The notes below the pieces were generated by a model. That model was given only the letters and a program-made list of their open reading frames with translations. It was not told the DNA's origin and ran no database searches. From the NCBI GenBank assembly GCA_024645145.1, contig JAHEGL010000251.1, positions 1 to 5,403 on the forward strand: a stretch of 5,403 bases of DNA, written 5' to 3'. Source of the stretch: Planktotalea sp. GTDB taxonomy: Bacteria > Pseudomonadota > Alphaproteobacteria > Rhodobacterales > Rhodobacteraceae. Of the stretch, positions 1-5,403 are shown piece by piece. A program made the position numbers and the translations under genes. How positions within the stretch are numbered: the first letter of the stretch is position 1; every line of letters begins with the position of its first letter.

Positions 1-621
1 GACATGCTTCCGGCCTTTCCTCTGCCCGGTGCGCTGCTTTTGCCGCGCTCGCGCTTGCCCTTGCACATCTTCGAGCCGCGGTATCTCGCGATGATTGATG
101 ATGCGCTTAAAACCCAAGGGCGGCTCATTGCGATGATCCAGCCCAATCCGGGTCGTGCTGGGGATGATAAGGGTCTTCACACTATCGGTTGTGCAGGTCG
201 TATCACCCAATTTTCAGAGACAGAGGACGGGCGCTATATGCTGACGCTGTCAGGTGTCTCGCGCTTTCGTCTTGTTGGTGAGGTTGATGGCTTTGCCCCG
301 TATCGTCGTATTGAAGTGAACTGGGATGGCTTTGATCAAGACCTTAAAGCGTCTGAAACAGATGATGCCTTTGATCGCGAAAAATTCCTGAACCTGCTCT
401 CAAAATATTTCACGTATCGCGATCTAAGTGCGGATTGGGAAACCTTGAAAGATGCGGATGACGAGTTGTTGGTCAATTCACTTTCGATGATGCTTGATTT
501 TGAACCCGAAGATAAGCAAGCGCTTTTGGAAGCACCAAGCCTATCGACGCGCCGTGAGACGTTGGTGACATTGATCGAGTACTTCTTGCGCGGTGGCGAT
601 GCAGAGGAAATGATGCAATGA
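1..621 (+). CDS. LON peptidase substrate-binding domain protein (5' end outside window)
   Basis: This is a stand-alone relative of the N-terminal domain of Lon protease (LON_substr_bdg family), with no AAA+ or protease domain. The reading frame is open from base 1 and ends at TGA 619-621, giving about 206 residues in the window. Numbering from the ATG at base 4, the hallmark opening is clear: [10 protein letters not shown] at residues 5-14, then [12 protein letters not shown] at 19-30, followed by a beta-rich domain ([23 protein letters not shown]). After about residue 120 comes a helical tail ending in a segment like the helical part of Lon N-domains (residues about 165-197). Family members usually carry several residues before the FPLPG motif and base 1 is already in frame, so the true start is probably upstream; the ATG at base 4 remains possible. 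No signal peptide is seen, so it should be cytosolic. Its function is not established; in Lon this domain binds substrates, so a protein-binding role is an inference. Its stop overlaps the next gene's start. Confidence 0.9.
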   Translation, partial: DMLPAFPLPGALLLPRSRLPLHIFEPRYLAMIDDALKTQGRLIAMIQPNPGRAGDDKGLHTIGCAGRITQFSETEDGRYMLTLSGVSRFRLVGEVDGFAPYRRIEVNWDGFDQDLKASETDDAFDREKFLNLLSKYFTYRDLSADWETLKDADDELLVNSLSMMLDFEPEDKQALLEAPSLSTRRETLVTLIEYFLRGGDAEEMMQ

Positions 622-806
622 CAGATCATCCGATTTCTGCGTTTGACCCGCATATGCTAGAAGCATTGATTTGCCCACAAACGCAGGGCCGTCTTGAGTA
701 TGATGCAACTGCTCAAGAGCTTGTCTCGAAGAAGGCTGGGCTTGCTTTCCCTATCCGCAATGGCATTCCCGTTATGTTGATAGACGAGGCGCGTCGGCTC
801 GATTAG
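618..806 (+). CDS. Trm112-like small protein (YcaR/UPF0434 type)
   Basis: A 62-residue protein of the Trm112p-like family, which in E. coli includes YcaR. The match runs through the whole length: LEALICP at residues 14-20, GRLEYD at 24-29, [19 protein letters not shown] at 33-51 and an acidic EARRLD end. In eukaryotes and archaea Trm112 is a zinc-binding partner that stabilises and activates methyltransferases acting on tRNA, rRNA and release factors. In bacteria the role is poorly known. Only one of the classical zinc cysteines (C19) is kept: the usual CPxC reads CPQT, and the later cysteine positions hold Ser or Ala. Zinc binding is therefore unlikely. Its ATG overlaps the upstream TGA (ATGA at 618-621), and GAGGA at 604-608 lies 9 nt before the start, so translation is probably coupled to the LON-domain gene. 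It ends tail to tail, with a 4-bp overlap, against the hydroxylase gene on the other strand. Confidence 0.9.
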   Translation: MTDHPISAFDPHMLEALICPQTQGRLEYDATAQELVSKKAGLAFPIRNGIPVMLIDEARRLD

Positions 807-816
807 AGCGCGCGCC
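788..816. terminator. GC-rich hairpin on overlapping convergent stop codons
   Basis: The arms 788-800 and 806-816 are inverted repeats. GGCGCG at 788-793 pairs with CGCGCC at 811-816 and GCTC at 797-800 pairs with GAGC at 806-809, with a small internal loop (TCG opposite G). The 5-nt loop GATTA at 801-805 holds most of the two overlapping stops: TAG 804-806 on plus and TAA 805-803 on minus. A transcript of either strand can form the same stem. Neither side is followed by a clear U tract, so intrinsic termination is uncertain. The hairpin could instead protect mRNA 3' ends or slow converging transcription. The position suggests a shared bidirectional terminator; this is inference. Confidence 0.4.
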
Positions 817-2026
817 CTGTCATCAATTTGGGGAGATCTCCGGTTAGACCAGCGGCTTCGCGCATGAAGTTGCGACGCAGGCTAGGGACGGAATTGATCA
901 AGCCCATACCCAGATCACGGCCCATTCGCAAAAGTGGGTTATCGTTTGAAAACAGCTTGTTAAAGGTGTCTGTCGCTACCGCGAGCGTAGCCGTGTCGAA
1001 GCGGCGCCATTGCTGGTAGCGCTCTAACACTAAAGGCGAAGCAATATCTTCACCACGGCGAGCGGCCATCGTCATGACTTCAGCCAGTGCAGCGACGTCC
1101 CGCAAACCTGCGTTCAACCCTTGTCCCGCAATTGGATGTACGCCATGTGCTGCATCGCCGATCAGCGCAAGACGTTCGCCAATAAAGCTATTCGCGATCG
1201 TTAAGTTCAAAGGATAGGTAAAGCGCGTGCCTGCAAGTTTGATATCCCCAAGAAAGTCTCCAAACGCTGGGCGCAGCGCGTTTAGGTAATCCGCGTCATC
1301 TAAAGCATTGATGCGTTTGGCGTTGTCGTCGGTTTCGCTCCACACGATAGAGCTGCGATTGCCGGTCATTGGCAGAATCGCCAAAGGCCCCGAGGGCATA
1401 AAGAACTGATGCGCGATGCCGCCGTGTGGTTTTTCATGCTCAATCGCGCAGACCAGTGCTGTTTGGCCGTAGCCCCAACCTGTGCGCTTGATCTTTGCGC
1501 GCTCTGCTGTTCCTGAGCGCCGCCCGTCTGATCCAACCAGAACACGCCCTTTTAGAACCTCTCCCGAGGCCAATGTGACCGATGCGGCCTGAGTTGTATC
1601 CTGCGCAATGACTGTTTCGTCATGGCGCAAAGTGATCAATGGCTCCGCCTCCATCGCGTCTAAAAACGCGCGGCGCAGGTAGCGATCCTCAACCAAATAC
1701 CCCATGGGTCCTTCTTCGATCTCTGCGTGATCAAAGTGCAGGAAAAATGGCGATGGGCCTTCGCCTGCGCGCCCGTCTGTGACTTTGATTTCCAGCATCG
1801 GCTGCGCATTCTCTGCGAGCCCGTCCCAAAGCCCAATCGCATGCAGCAATCGTTGTGACGCAAGCGCAAGCGCGTAAGAGCGCCCATCAAAGTCGCGCGC
1901 TTTGCGATTATCCACCGGCAATGCGTCGATAACAGTGCTGCTCAAGCCCCCTTGAGCCGCTGCAAGCGCCAAAGCAGGGCCGTTTAAGCCGCCACCAACA
2001 ATGATCAGATCGCTATCAAATTCCAT
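803..2026 (-). CDS. UbiH/UbiF/COQ6-family ubiquinone biosynthesis hydroxylase
   Basis: An FAD-dependent aromatic monooxygenase of the family that hydroxylates the ring of ubiquinone intermediates using O2 and reductant, probably acting near the inner membrane. From the chosen start it has 407 residues, the usual size (about 390-410). The three flavin motifs are intact: dinucleotide-binding GGGLNG at 11-16 inside a beta-alpha-beta fold, the DG motif GSDGRRS at 165-171, and [16 protein letters not shown] at 290-305, which binds the FAD ribose. The middle matches the family too ([18 protein letters not shown] at 184-201, GPLAILPM at 213-220, SSIVW at 225-229). Which ring position it attacks (UbiH, UbiF, UbiI or the alphaproteobacterial UbiL) cannot be told from sequence alone, so no symbol is given. 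The start at 2026 places the flavin motif at the normal distance from the N-terminus, but its ribosome site is weak. ATG at 2062 (419 aa, AGAGA upstream) is the main alternative. The frame opens back to 2110, but that start would overlap the amidase start. Confidence 0.92.
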   Translation of the reverse strand: MEFDSDLIIVGGGLNGPALALAAAQGGLSSTVIDALPVDNRKARDFDGRSYALALASQRLLHAIGLWDGLAENAQPMLEIKVTDGRAGEGPSPFFLHFDHAEIEEGPMGYLVEDRYLRRAFLDAMEAEPLITLRHDETVIAQDTTQAASVTLASGEVLKGRVLVGSDGRRSGTAERAKIKRTGWGYGQTALVCAIEHEKPHGGIAHQFFMPSGPLAILPMTGNRSSIVWSETDDNAKRINALDDADYLNALRPAFGDFLGDIKLAGTRFTYPLNLTIANSFIGERLALIGDAAHGVHPIAGQGLNAGLRDVAALAEVMTMAARRGEDIASPLVLERYQQWRRFDTATLAVATDTFNKLFSNDNPLLRMGRDLGMGLINSVPSLRRNFMREAAGLTGDLPKLMTGRAL

Positions 2027-2104
2027 GAGTTGCAATATGGGTGCGCGCGCAGGATTGTCCATGCGCGTCTCTGTCGCTACCTTAGCATCAAAGGGAGAAA
2101 TACG
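2027..2104. promoter_or_regulatory. Divergent spacer between hydroxylase and amidase genes
   Basis: This 78-bp gap must hold the start signals of both divergent genes. For the amidase, a weak sigma70-like pair is TTGTCC at 2055-2060 and TACCTT at 2078-2083, 17 bp apart. The elements match the consensus only partly. I find no convincing promoter for the minus strand. The region also contains a 10-bp palindrome TGCGCGCGCA (2042-2051), and its CGCGCA half pairs with TGCGCG at 2062-2067. That could be an operator or a hairpin in the hydroxylase leader, or simply GC-rich chance. If the hydroxylase starts at 2062, part of this stretch is coding. Confidence 0.35.
2091..2098 (+). promoter_or_regulatory. 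Strong ribosome binding site of the amidase gene
   Basis: AAGGGAGA lies 6-7 nt before ATG 2105. It is the best Shine-Dalgarno match in the window and fixes the amidase start there rather than at the in-frame TTG at 2030, whose 25-residue extension would run over the hydroxylase start region and resembles no family sequence. Confidence 0.75.
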
Positions 2105-3433
2105 ATGCAAGCATGGTTAAAAATGAGCGCAGCTGCGTTGGGTCGTGGTATCGAAGCAGGTCAGATTGACCCCGTTGATTTGGCGCAGACTTATCTTGAT
2201 GCCGCTGCCGCACATCCCATGACAACTCGTATCTACGCCCGCCTTACGCCAGAGCGCGCGATTGCTGAAGCTACTGCGGCACGTGCGCGTGCAAAAGCGG
2301 GTCAGCGTTTGTCACCGCTTGATGGGGTGCCGATCAGTTGGAAAGACCTATTTGATACAGCGGGCATTGTGACCGAAGCAGGCAGTGCTTTGCTAAAAGA
2401 TCGCGTGCCAAGTGAAGATGCAGAAGTCTTAAAGGCGGCAACCAGTATGGGCACAGTTTGCATTGGGAAAACCCATATGAGCGAACTGGCGTTTTCTGGA
2501 CTGGGGTACAATCCGATTACACAAACGGCGCCTTGTGTGCATGATCCTGATGCTGTCTCCGGCGGATCGTCATCAGGTGCGGCGGCCTCGATTGCCCATG
2601 ATATCGCTCCGCTTGCGATTGGCTCGGACACAGGTGGTTCTGTGCGCTTGCCTGCGGTTTGGAACGATTTGGTGGGTTTGAAAACCACGGCTGGGCGGGT
2701 CTCTCTCAAAGGTGTCGTACCTTTGGTAAAAAGTTTCGACACCGTCGGCCCGCTGGCGCGTACTGTTGAAGATGCGGCACTTGCCTTGAGCGTATTGGAA
2801 GGGCAGCGCCCAGCTGATTTGCGCGGTGCAACGCTAAAGGGTGCACGTTTTGCGGTGCTGAAAACGCTGGCGCTAGAGAACGTAGAACCGCAGCCGCTGG
2901 CAGCCTTCCAAGCGGCTTTGTTGAAACTCGAAGCGGCAGGTGCTGAACTCATTGAAATTGATGCGCCTGAAGTTGTCGAAGCGATTTCGCACGCTGGCCC
3001 ACTTTATCCAGGCGAAGCTTACGGGATGTGGCGCACCGAAATCGAAGCGAACCCAGATGTTATGTATGCCCAAGTCTTGGGCCGTTTCCGTGCGGGCGCT
3101 AGCTTCTCCGCACCTGATTTTGTCGCTGCTTGGGAAACCTTAAATGCTCTGCGCGAGGTTTGGGACGCGCGGATCGCTGGATTTGATGCCGTGCTTATGC
3201 CGTCCTGCGCAATTATGCCGCCAAAAATCACAGATCTTGAGGCAGATGAGGCATTTTATGTCGAACGTAATCTTGCAGCACTCCGCAATACGCGCATCGG
3301 TAACCTCATGGGATGTTGCGCTTTAACGCTTCCGACAGGAGCGCAGAGCTGCGGAATCATGCTCAATACATTGCCAATACAAGAAGAACGTTTGCTCCGC
3401 ATCGGCGCGGCGGCAGAAGCAGCGCTGGCTTAA
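2105..3433 (+). CDS. Amidase-signature (GatA-like) hydrolase, substrate unknown
   Basis: A 442-residue enzyme of the amidase signature family, which hydrolyses amide bonds. The full Ser-cisSer-Lys triad is visible: K80 in ISWKDLFD, S155 in GGSSSG (153-158), and nucleophile S179 in GSDTGGSVRLPA (173-184). The 24-residue spacing between S155 and S179 is the normal one. Flanking family blocks are also present (PLDGVPISWKD at 71-81, GKTHMSELAFSG at 121-132, VGPLARTVEDAALAL at 214-228, GNLMGCCALTLPTG at 399-412). No signal peptide or membrane segment is seen, so it is probably cytosolic. It is shorter than typical GatA (about 480-490 aa), and no gatB or gatC lies nearby, so it is more likely a free-standing amidase than the tRNA amidotransferase subunit. 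Substrate, whether a small amide, a ureide or other, cannot be inferred. It is divergent from the hydroxylase and separated from dapC by 110 bp, so it may be a single-gene unit. Confidence 0.9.
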   Translation: MQAWLKMSAAALGRGIEAGQIDPVDLAQTYLDAAAAHPMTTRIYARLTPERAIAEATAARARAKAGQRLSPLDGVPISWKDLFDTAGIVTEAGSALLKDRVPSEDAEVLKAATSMGTVCIGKTHMSELAFSGLGYNPITQTAPCVHDPDAVSGGSSSGAAASIAHDIAPLAIGSDTGGSVRLPAVWNDLVGLKTTAGRVSLKGVVPLVKSFDTVGPLARTVEDAALALSVLEGQRPADLRGATLKGARFAVLKTLALENVEPQPLAAFQAALLKLEAAGAELIEIDAPEVVEAISHAGPLYPGEAYGMWRTEIEANPDVMYAQVLGRFRAGASFSAPDFVAAWETLNALREVWDARIAGFDAVLMPSCAIMPPKITDLEADEAFYVERNLAALRNTRIGNLMGCCALTLPTGAQSCGIMLNTLPIQEERLLRIGAAAEAALA

Positions 3434-3439
3434 ATGCCA

Positions 3440-3466
3440 CAAGTTGTTCTGAAACTTGCGATTTTT
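3440..3466 (+). terminator. Weak Rho-independent terminator candidate after amidase gene
   Basis: CAAGTT at 3440-3445 pairs with AACTTG at 3453-3458 across a 7-nt loop. After CGA comes a run of five T (3462-3466), then ATT. The stem is only six pairs with two G-C pairs, so it would be inefficient. Its position, 6 bp past the amidase stop, and the T run favour it. Partial readthrough into dapC is likely if it works at all. Confidence 0.35.
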
Positions 3467-3501
3467 ATTGGACGCGAGGCACAGCCTTAGGTTACTTTAG
3501 T

Positions 3502-3534
3502 CTCAACGGGGCGAAAATGATCCCGACATTGAGG
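3502..3534 (+). promoter_or_regulatory. dapC ribosome binding site within a possible leader hairpin
   Basis: GAGG at 3531-3534 lies 9 nt before ATG 3544 and supports that start. It can be masked: CTCAA at 3502-3506 pairs with TTGAG at 3529-3533, and CGGG at 3507-3510 pairs with CCCG at 3522-3525, leaving a 3-nt bulge (ACA) and a loop of about 10 nt. A second, upstream in-frame ATG at 3517 with GGGG at 3508-3511 lies in the same hairpin. The pairing is read by eye; whether it folds or regulates is unknown. Confidence 0.35.
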
Positions 3535-3543
3535 CAGTTACCT

Positions 3544-4722
3544 ATGTTTCCCGAGCGGTTCTCGAACCTTCCGGCATACGCGTTTCCGCGTTTGCGTACG
3601 CTTTTGGACCATCACACACCGGGCGGTGATGTGGTGCATATGACCATTGGTGAGCCAAAGCATGCCTTTCCAGAGTGGGTTTCCGGCATCATTGCTGAAA
3701 ATGTAGCTGGCTTTAACAAATATCCCCCGAACGACGGCAGCCCTGAATTGCTGGGCTCTATCGCGGATTGGATGAAACGTCGTTTTGATGCGGATGTTGA
3801 TGCGGACACGCAAGTAATGGCGCTGAATGGCACGCGAGAGGGGCTGTATAACGCTTCGATGGCGCTTTGCCCTGAAACGAAGAATGGCGCACAGCCGCTC
3901 GTTCTGACGCCAAATCCATTTTATCAAGTTTACATGGTTGCGGCAATTTCGGTTGGCGCAAAGCCACACTTCGTGAATGCGACCTCTGCGTCCCATCATT
4001 TGCCTGATTTTACGTCTCTGCCCGAAGATGTGCTAAAGCGCACTGCGATTGCTTACATGTGTTCGCCCGCAAACCCGCAAGGGGCCGTTGCGGATGAGCA
4101 GTTTTGGCGCGATTTGATCGGTCTTGCTGAACAGTACGATTTCCAAGTTTTCGCAGACGAGTGTTATTCCGAAATTTACCGTGACGCCCCGCCGACGAGC
4201 GCGATGAAAGTCGCGCAAGAGATGGGTGCCGATCCTGCGCGGGTTGTTGTGTTTCATTCACTCTCCAAACGTTCCAACTTGCCCGGCCTACGTTCTGGCT
4301 TTGTGGCGGGCGGTCCTGAGAGCATTAAACGTATCAAACAATTGCGCACCTATTCCGGCGCGCCGCTTCCGTTGCCTTTGCAAAAGGTAGCAGAGCGCGC
4401 TTGGGCAGATGACGCGCATGTCGAAGAAAATCGCGCATTGTATCAAGATAAGTATCGCATCGCTGATGAGATTTTCGCCAATGTCCAAGGCTATCAAGGG
4501 CCAGAGGCGGGCTTTTTTCTATGGCTTCCAGTCGATGATGGTGAAGAGGCTGCGTTGAAGCTTTGGAAAGAAACAGGCGTGCGCGTTCTACCGGGCGCGT
4601 ATCTAAGCAAAGACACAGATCAGGGAAACCCTGGCAAAGAATATATCCGGGTCGCCATGGTGGCCCCAAAAGACGAAATGCAGCGTGGATTGATTCAAAT
4701 CCGCGACTGCCTATTCGCATAA
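3544..4722 (+). CDS. dapC: N-succinyl-diaminopimelate aminotransferase (DapC-like class I aminotransferase)
   Basis: A 392-residue PLP enzyme of fold type I. DapC moves an amino group from glutamate to N-succinyl-2-amino-6-ketopimelate on the succinylase route to meso-diaminopimelate and lysine, in the cytosol. Visible residues are the PLP lysine K242 in HSLSKRSNLPGLRSG (238-252), phosphate-binding R250, D205 and Y208 in FADECYSEIY (203-212), N177 in SPANPQG (174-180), and R369 in YIRVA (367-371), which should bind the substrate carboxylate. Stretches such as IGEPKHAFP, PNPFYQVY, ECYSEIY and SLSKRSN(L)PG with SGFVAGG match what I recall of characterised Bordetella DapC over the whole length, better than a generic aspartate aminotransferase. 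Substrate assignment is still by similarity. The start at 3544 gives the family-like MFPERFSNLPAYAFPRLR and has GAGG upstream; ATG 3517 would add nine residues. The open frame back to 3313 overlaps the amidase and is not used. ftsK follows after 15 bp, probably in one operon. Confidence 0.85.
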   Translation: MFPERFSNLPAYAFPRLRTLLDHHTPGGDVVHMTIGEPKHAFPEWVSGIIAENVAGFNKYPPNDGSPELLGSIADWMKRRFDADVDADTQVMALNGTREGLYNASMALCPETKNGAQPLVLTPNPFYQVYMVAAISVGAKPHFVNATSASHHLPDFTSLPEDVLKRTAIAYMCSPANPQGAVADEQFWRDLIGLAEQYDFQVFADECYSEIYRDAPPTSAMKVAQEMGADPARVVVFHSLSKRSNLPGLRSGFVAGGPESIKRIKQLRTYSGAPLPLPLQKVAERAWADDAHVEENRALYQDKYRIADEIFANVQGYQGPEAGFFLWLPVDDGEEAALKLWKETGVRVLPGAYLSKDTDQGNPGKEYIRVAMVAPKDEMQRGLIQIRDCLFA

Positions 4723-4737
4723 AAACGAGGAACGGGA

Positions 4738-5403
4738 ATGGCATATCAAGCACGGGGACGCGATCCGCTTTTGGATAGCAATATGCAGGCCATGATTGAA
4801 AAGCGTGGCAAAGAAATGATCGGCGCCGCGCTGATTGTTTTTGGCATTTTGGCTGCGATGGTTGTTGGATCTTACACGCCAACCGACCCAAGCTGGTTAT
4901 CCGCGACAGATGCGCCTGTGCAAAACTGGCTTGGCCAAATGGGCGCGTCTATTGCTGCGCCATTGTTTATGATCGTGGGCAAGGCGGCTTGGATTGTTCC
5001 GATTGTCGCGATTGCTTGGGGCGTTCGCTTTGTTTTGCACTTTGGTGCAGAACGCGCTCTAGGCCGGATAATTTTTCTGCCAATCGCTGTTGTCATCTGC
5101 GCTGTCTACATGTCGTCGCTTGTTCCTGGCGCGGCATGGACACACACATTTGGCCTTGGTGGCTTGTTTGGTGACACAGTCCTTGGCGCTTTCCTTACAT
5201 TCTTGCCGCTCAGCGCGGCATTCGGCTTGAAGCTTGTGGCCTTCTTCCTCGCGATTACGACAGTTGTGATACTGGCCTTTGTGCTTGGCGCGACCCGTTT
5301 TGAAGTGAAAGAAAGCGCACGTTTCCTCGCGATTGGCGTTGTTGTGACGTATATGATGGCGATGCGTTTGATCGGTAAGGGTGCAAAAGGGGCTTTTGGG
5401 GCA
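4738..5403 (+). CDS. ftsK: DNA translocase FtsK, N-terminal membrane domain (3' end outside window)
   Basis: The frame opens at ATG 4738 and runs without a stop to the window edge (222 codons), so the gene is cut. FtsK sits at the division septum, where its membrane domain helps the divisome and its C-terminal hexameric motor pumps DNA toward dif for chromosome dimer resolution. Only the membrane part is here. After a charged start (residues 1-25) there are hydrophobic segments at about 27-45, 72-100, 110-129, 140-160 and 163-184, and a further one at about 196-212. The periplasmic block SYTPTDPSW at 45-53, followed by NWLGQMGA and the GKAAW helix, is typical of the FtsK four-TM domain (SYNPxDPSW in relatives). 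The linker, Walker motifs and gamma domain would lie beyond base 5403. GAGGA at 4727-4731 lies 6 nt before the start, 15 bp after dapC, so co-transcription is likely. Identification rests on the membrane domain alone. Confidence 0.85.
   Translation, partial: MAYQARGRDPLLDSNMQAMIEKRGKEMIGAALIVFGILAAMVVGSYTPTDPSWLSATDAPVQNWLGQMGASIAAPLFMIVGKAAWIVPIVAIAWGVRFVLHFGAERALGRIIFLPIAVVICAVYMSSLVPGAAWTHTFGLGGLFGDTVLGAFLTFLPLSAAFGLKLVAFFLAITTVVILAFVLGATRFEVKESARFLAIGVVVTYMMAMRLIGKGAKGAFGA

Larger units (their letters stand above)
3434..3543 (+). other. Spacer between amidase and aminotransferase genes
   Basis: I see no convincing gene in these 110 bp. They hold a weak terminator-like hairpin just after the amidase stop, a possible 18-codon micro-ORF (3434-3490) starting directly after that stop, and a possible leader hairpin over the dapC ribosome site. 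A promoter for dapC should lie here if the terminator works. The best I can offer is TTGGAC at 3468-3473 with TTACTT at 3492-3497 (18 bp apart), each a poor consensus match. Confidence 0.4.

Noticed and set aside
336..653. Minus-strand open frame of 105 codons under the LON-domain gene
   Set aside because: It lies antisense to a clear gene, its composition is rich in Ser and Arg without a recognisable domain, and it runs across the LON/Trm112 junction. It is a shadow of the real genes.
832..841. Perfect 10-bp palindrome GGAGATCTCC near the hydroxylase 3' end
   Set aside because: It lies within codons of the conserved C-terminal region, has no loop or T run, and one such palindrome is expected by chance in a window this size.
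2030..2104. TTG at 2030 as an upstream start for the amidase
   Set aside because: The added 25 residues do not look like any amidase N-terminus, and ATG 2105 has a strong AAGGGAGA site at the right distance.
2302..2952. Minus-strand open frame of 216 codons inside the amidase gene
   Set aside because: It is antisense to the catalytic core of a well-supported enzyme, the translation is low complexity (Ser, Ala, Pro) and resembles no family I know.
3313..3543. Upstream extension of the aminotransferase into the amidase gene
   Set aside because: The extension would overlap the amidase by about 120 bp in another frame. Family homology begins at MFPERF (3544), which has its own GAGG site.
3434..3543. 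Lysine riboswitch or leader-peptide attenuator before dapC
   Set aside because: The spacer is too short for a lysine riboswitch, shows none of its conserved arrangement, and the small open frame has only one lysine codon.
3787..3810. Short GATGCGGAT/GTTGATGCGGAC near-repeat in dapC
   Set aside because: It encodes an Asp/Ala/Val-rich surface loop (DADVDAD). The repeat comes from similar codons and shows no sign of a functional DNA repeat.
4334..4891. Minus-strand open frame of 185 codons across the dapC/ftsK junction
   Set aside because: It is antisense to two clear genes and has no recognisable motif or ribosome site. It is a chance open frame.

Overview
The window looks like an ordinary chromosomal stretch from an alphaproteobacterium, most likely a marine Rhodobacteraceae (Roseobacter-type) relative with moderate G+C. 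The evidence is the character of the proteins (a stand-alone LON-domain protein, a Trm112-like protein keeping only the first cysteine, a UbiH-type hydroxylase, an FtsK N-terminus) and my recollection that these genes cluster in that family. No database search was possible. Coding density is very high. I see no tRNA, rRNA, CRISPR array, insertion sequence, integrase or long repeat.

Layout. Positions 1-806 hold the 3' part of an operon: a LON substrate-binding-domain protein (5' end outside the window) whose stop overlaps the start of a 62-codon Trm112-like gene. It meets, tail to tail with a 4-bp overlap, a minus-strand flavin hydroxylase of ubiquinone biosynthesis (803-2026). A GC-rich hairpin sits exactly on the overlapping stop codons. 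A 78-bp divergent spacer (2027-2104) then separates the hydroxylase from a plus-strand amidase-signature enzyme (2105-3433). A 110-bp non-coding spacer (3434-3543) follows, with a weak terminator-like hairpin and a second possible hairpin covering the next ribosome binding site. After it come a class I aminotransferase closely resembling N-succinyl-diaminopimelate aminotransferase DapC (3544-4722) and, 15 bp later, the membrane domain of the DNA translocase FtsK (4738 to the window edge, truncated).

How the genes fit together. The products are mostly housekeeping: quinone ring hydroxylation for respiration, a transamination step toward meso-diaminopimelate and lysine, and chromosome segregation at the division septum. 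dapC and ftsK are probably co-transcribed, placing a cell-wall precursor enzyme beside a divisome gene. The least understood members are the LON-domain/Trm112 pair and the amidase, whose substrate cannot be read from the sequence. I did not find a convincing new biological system. The observations most worth checking are the two RNA hairpins, one on the convergent stops and one over the dapC ribosome binding site, and the orphan amidase.
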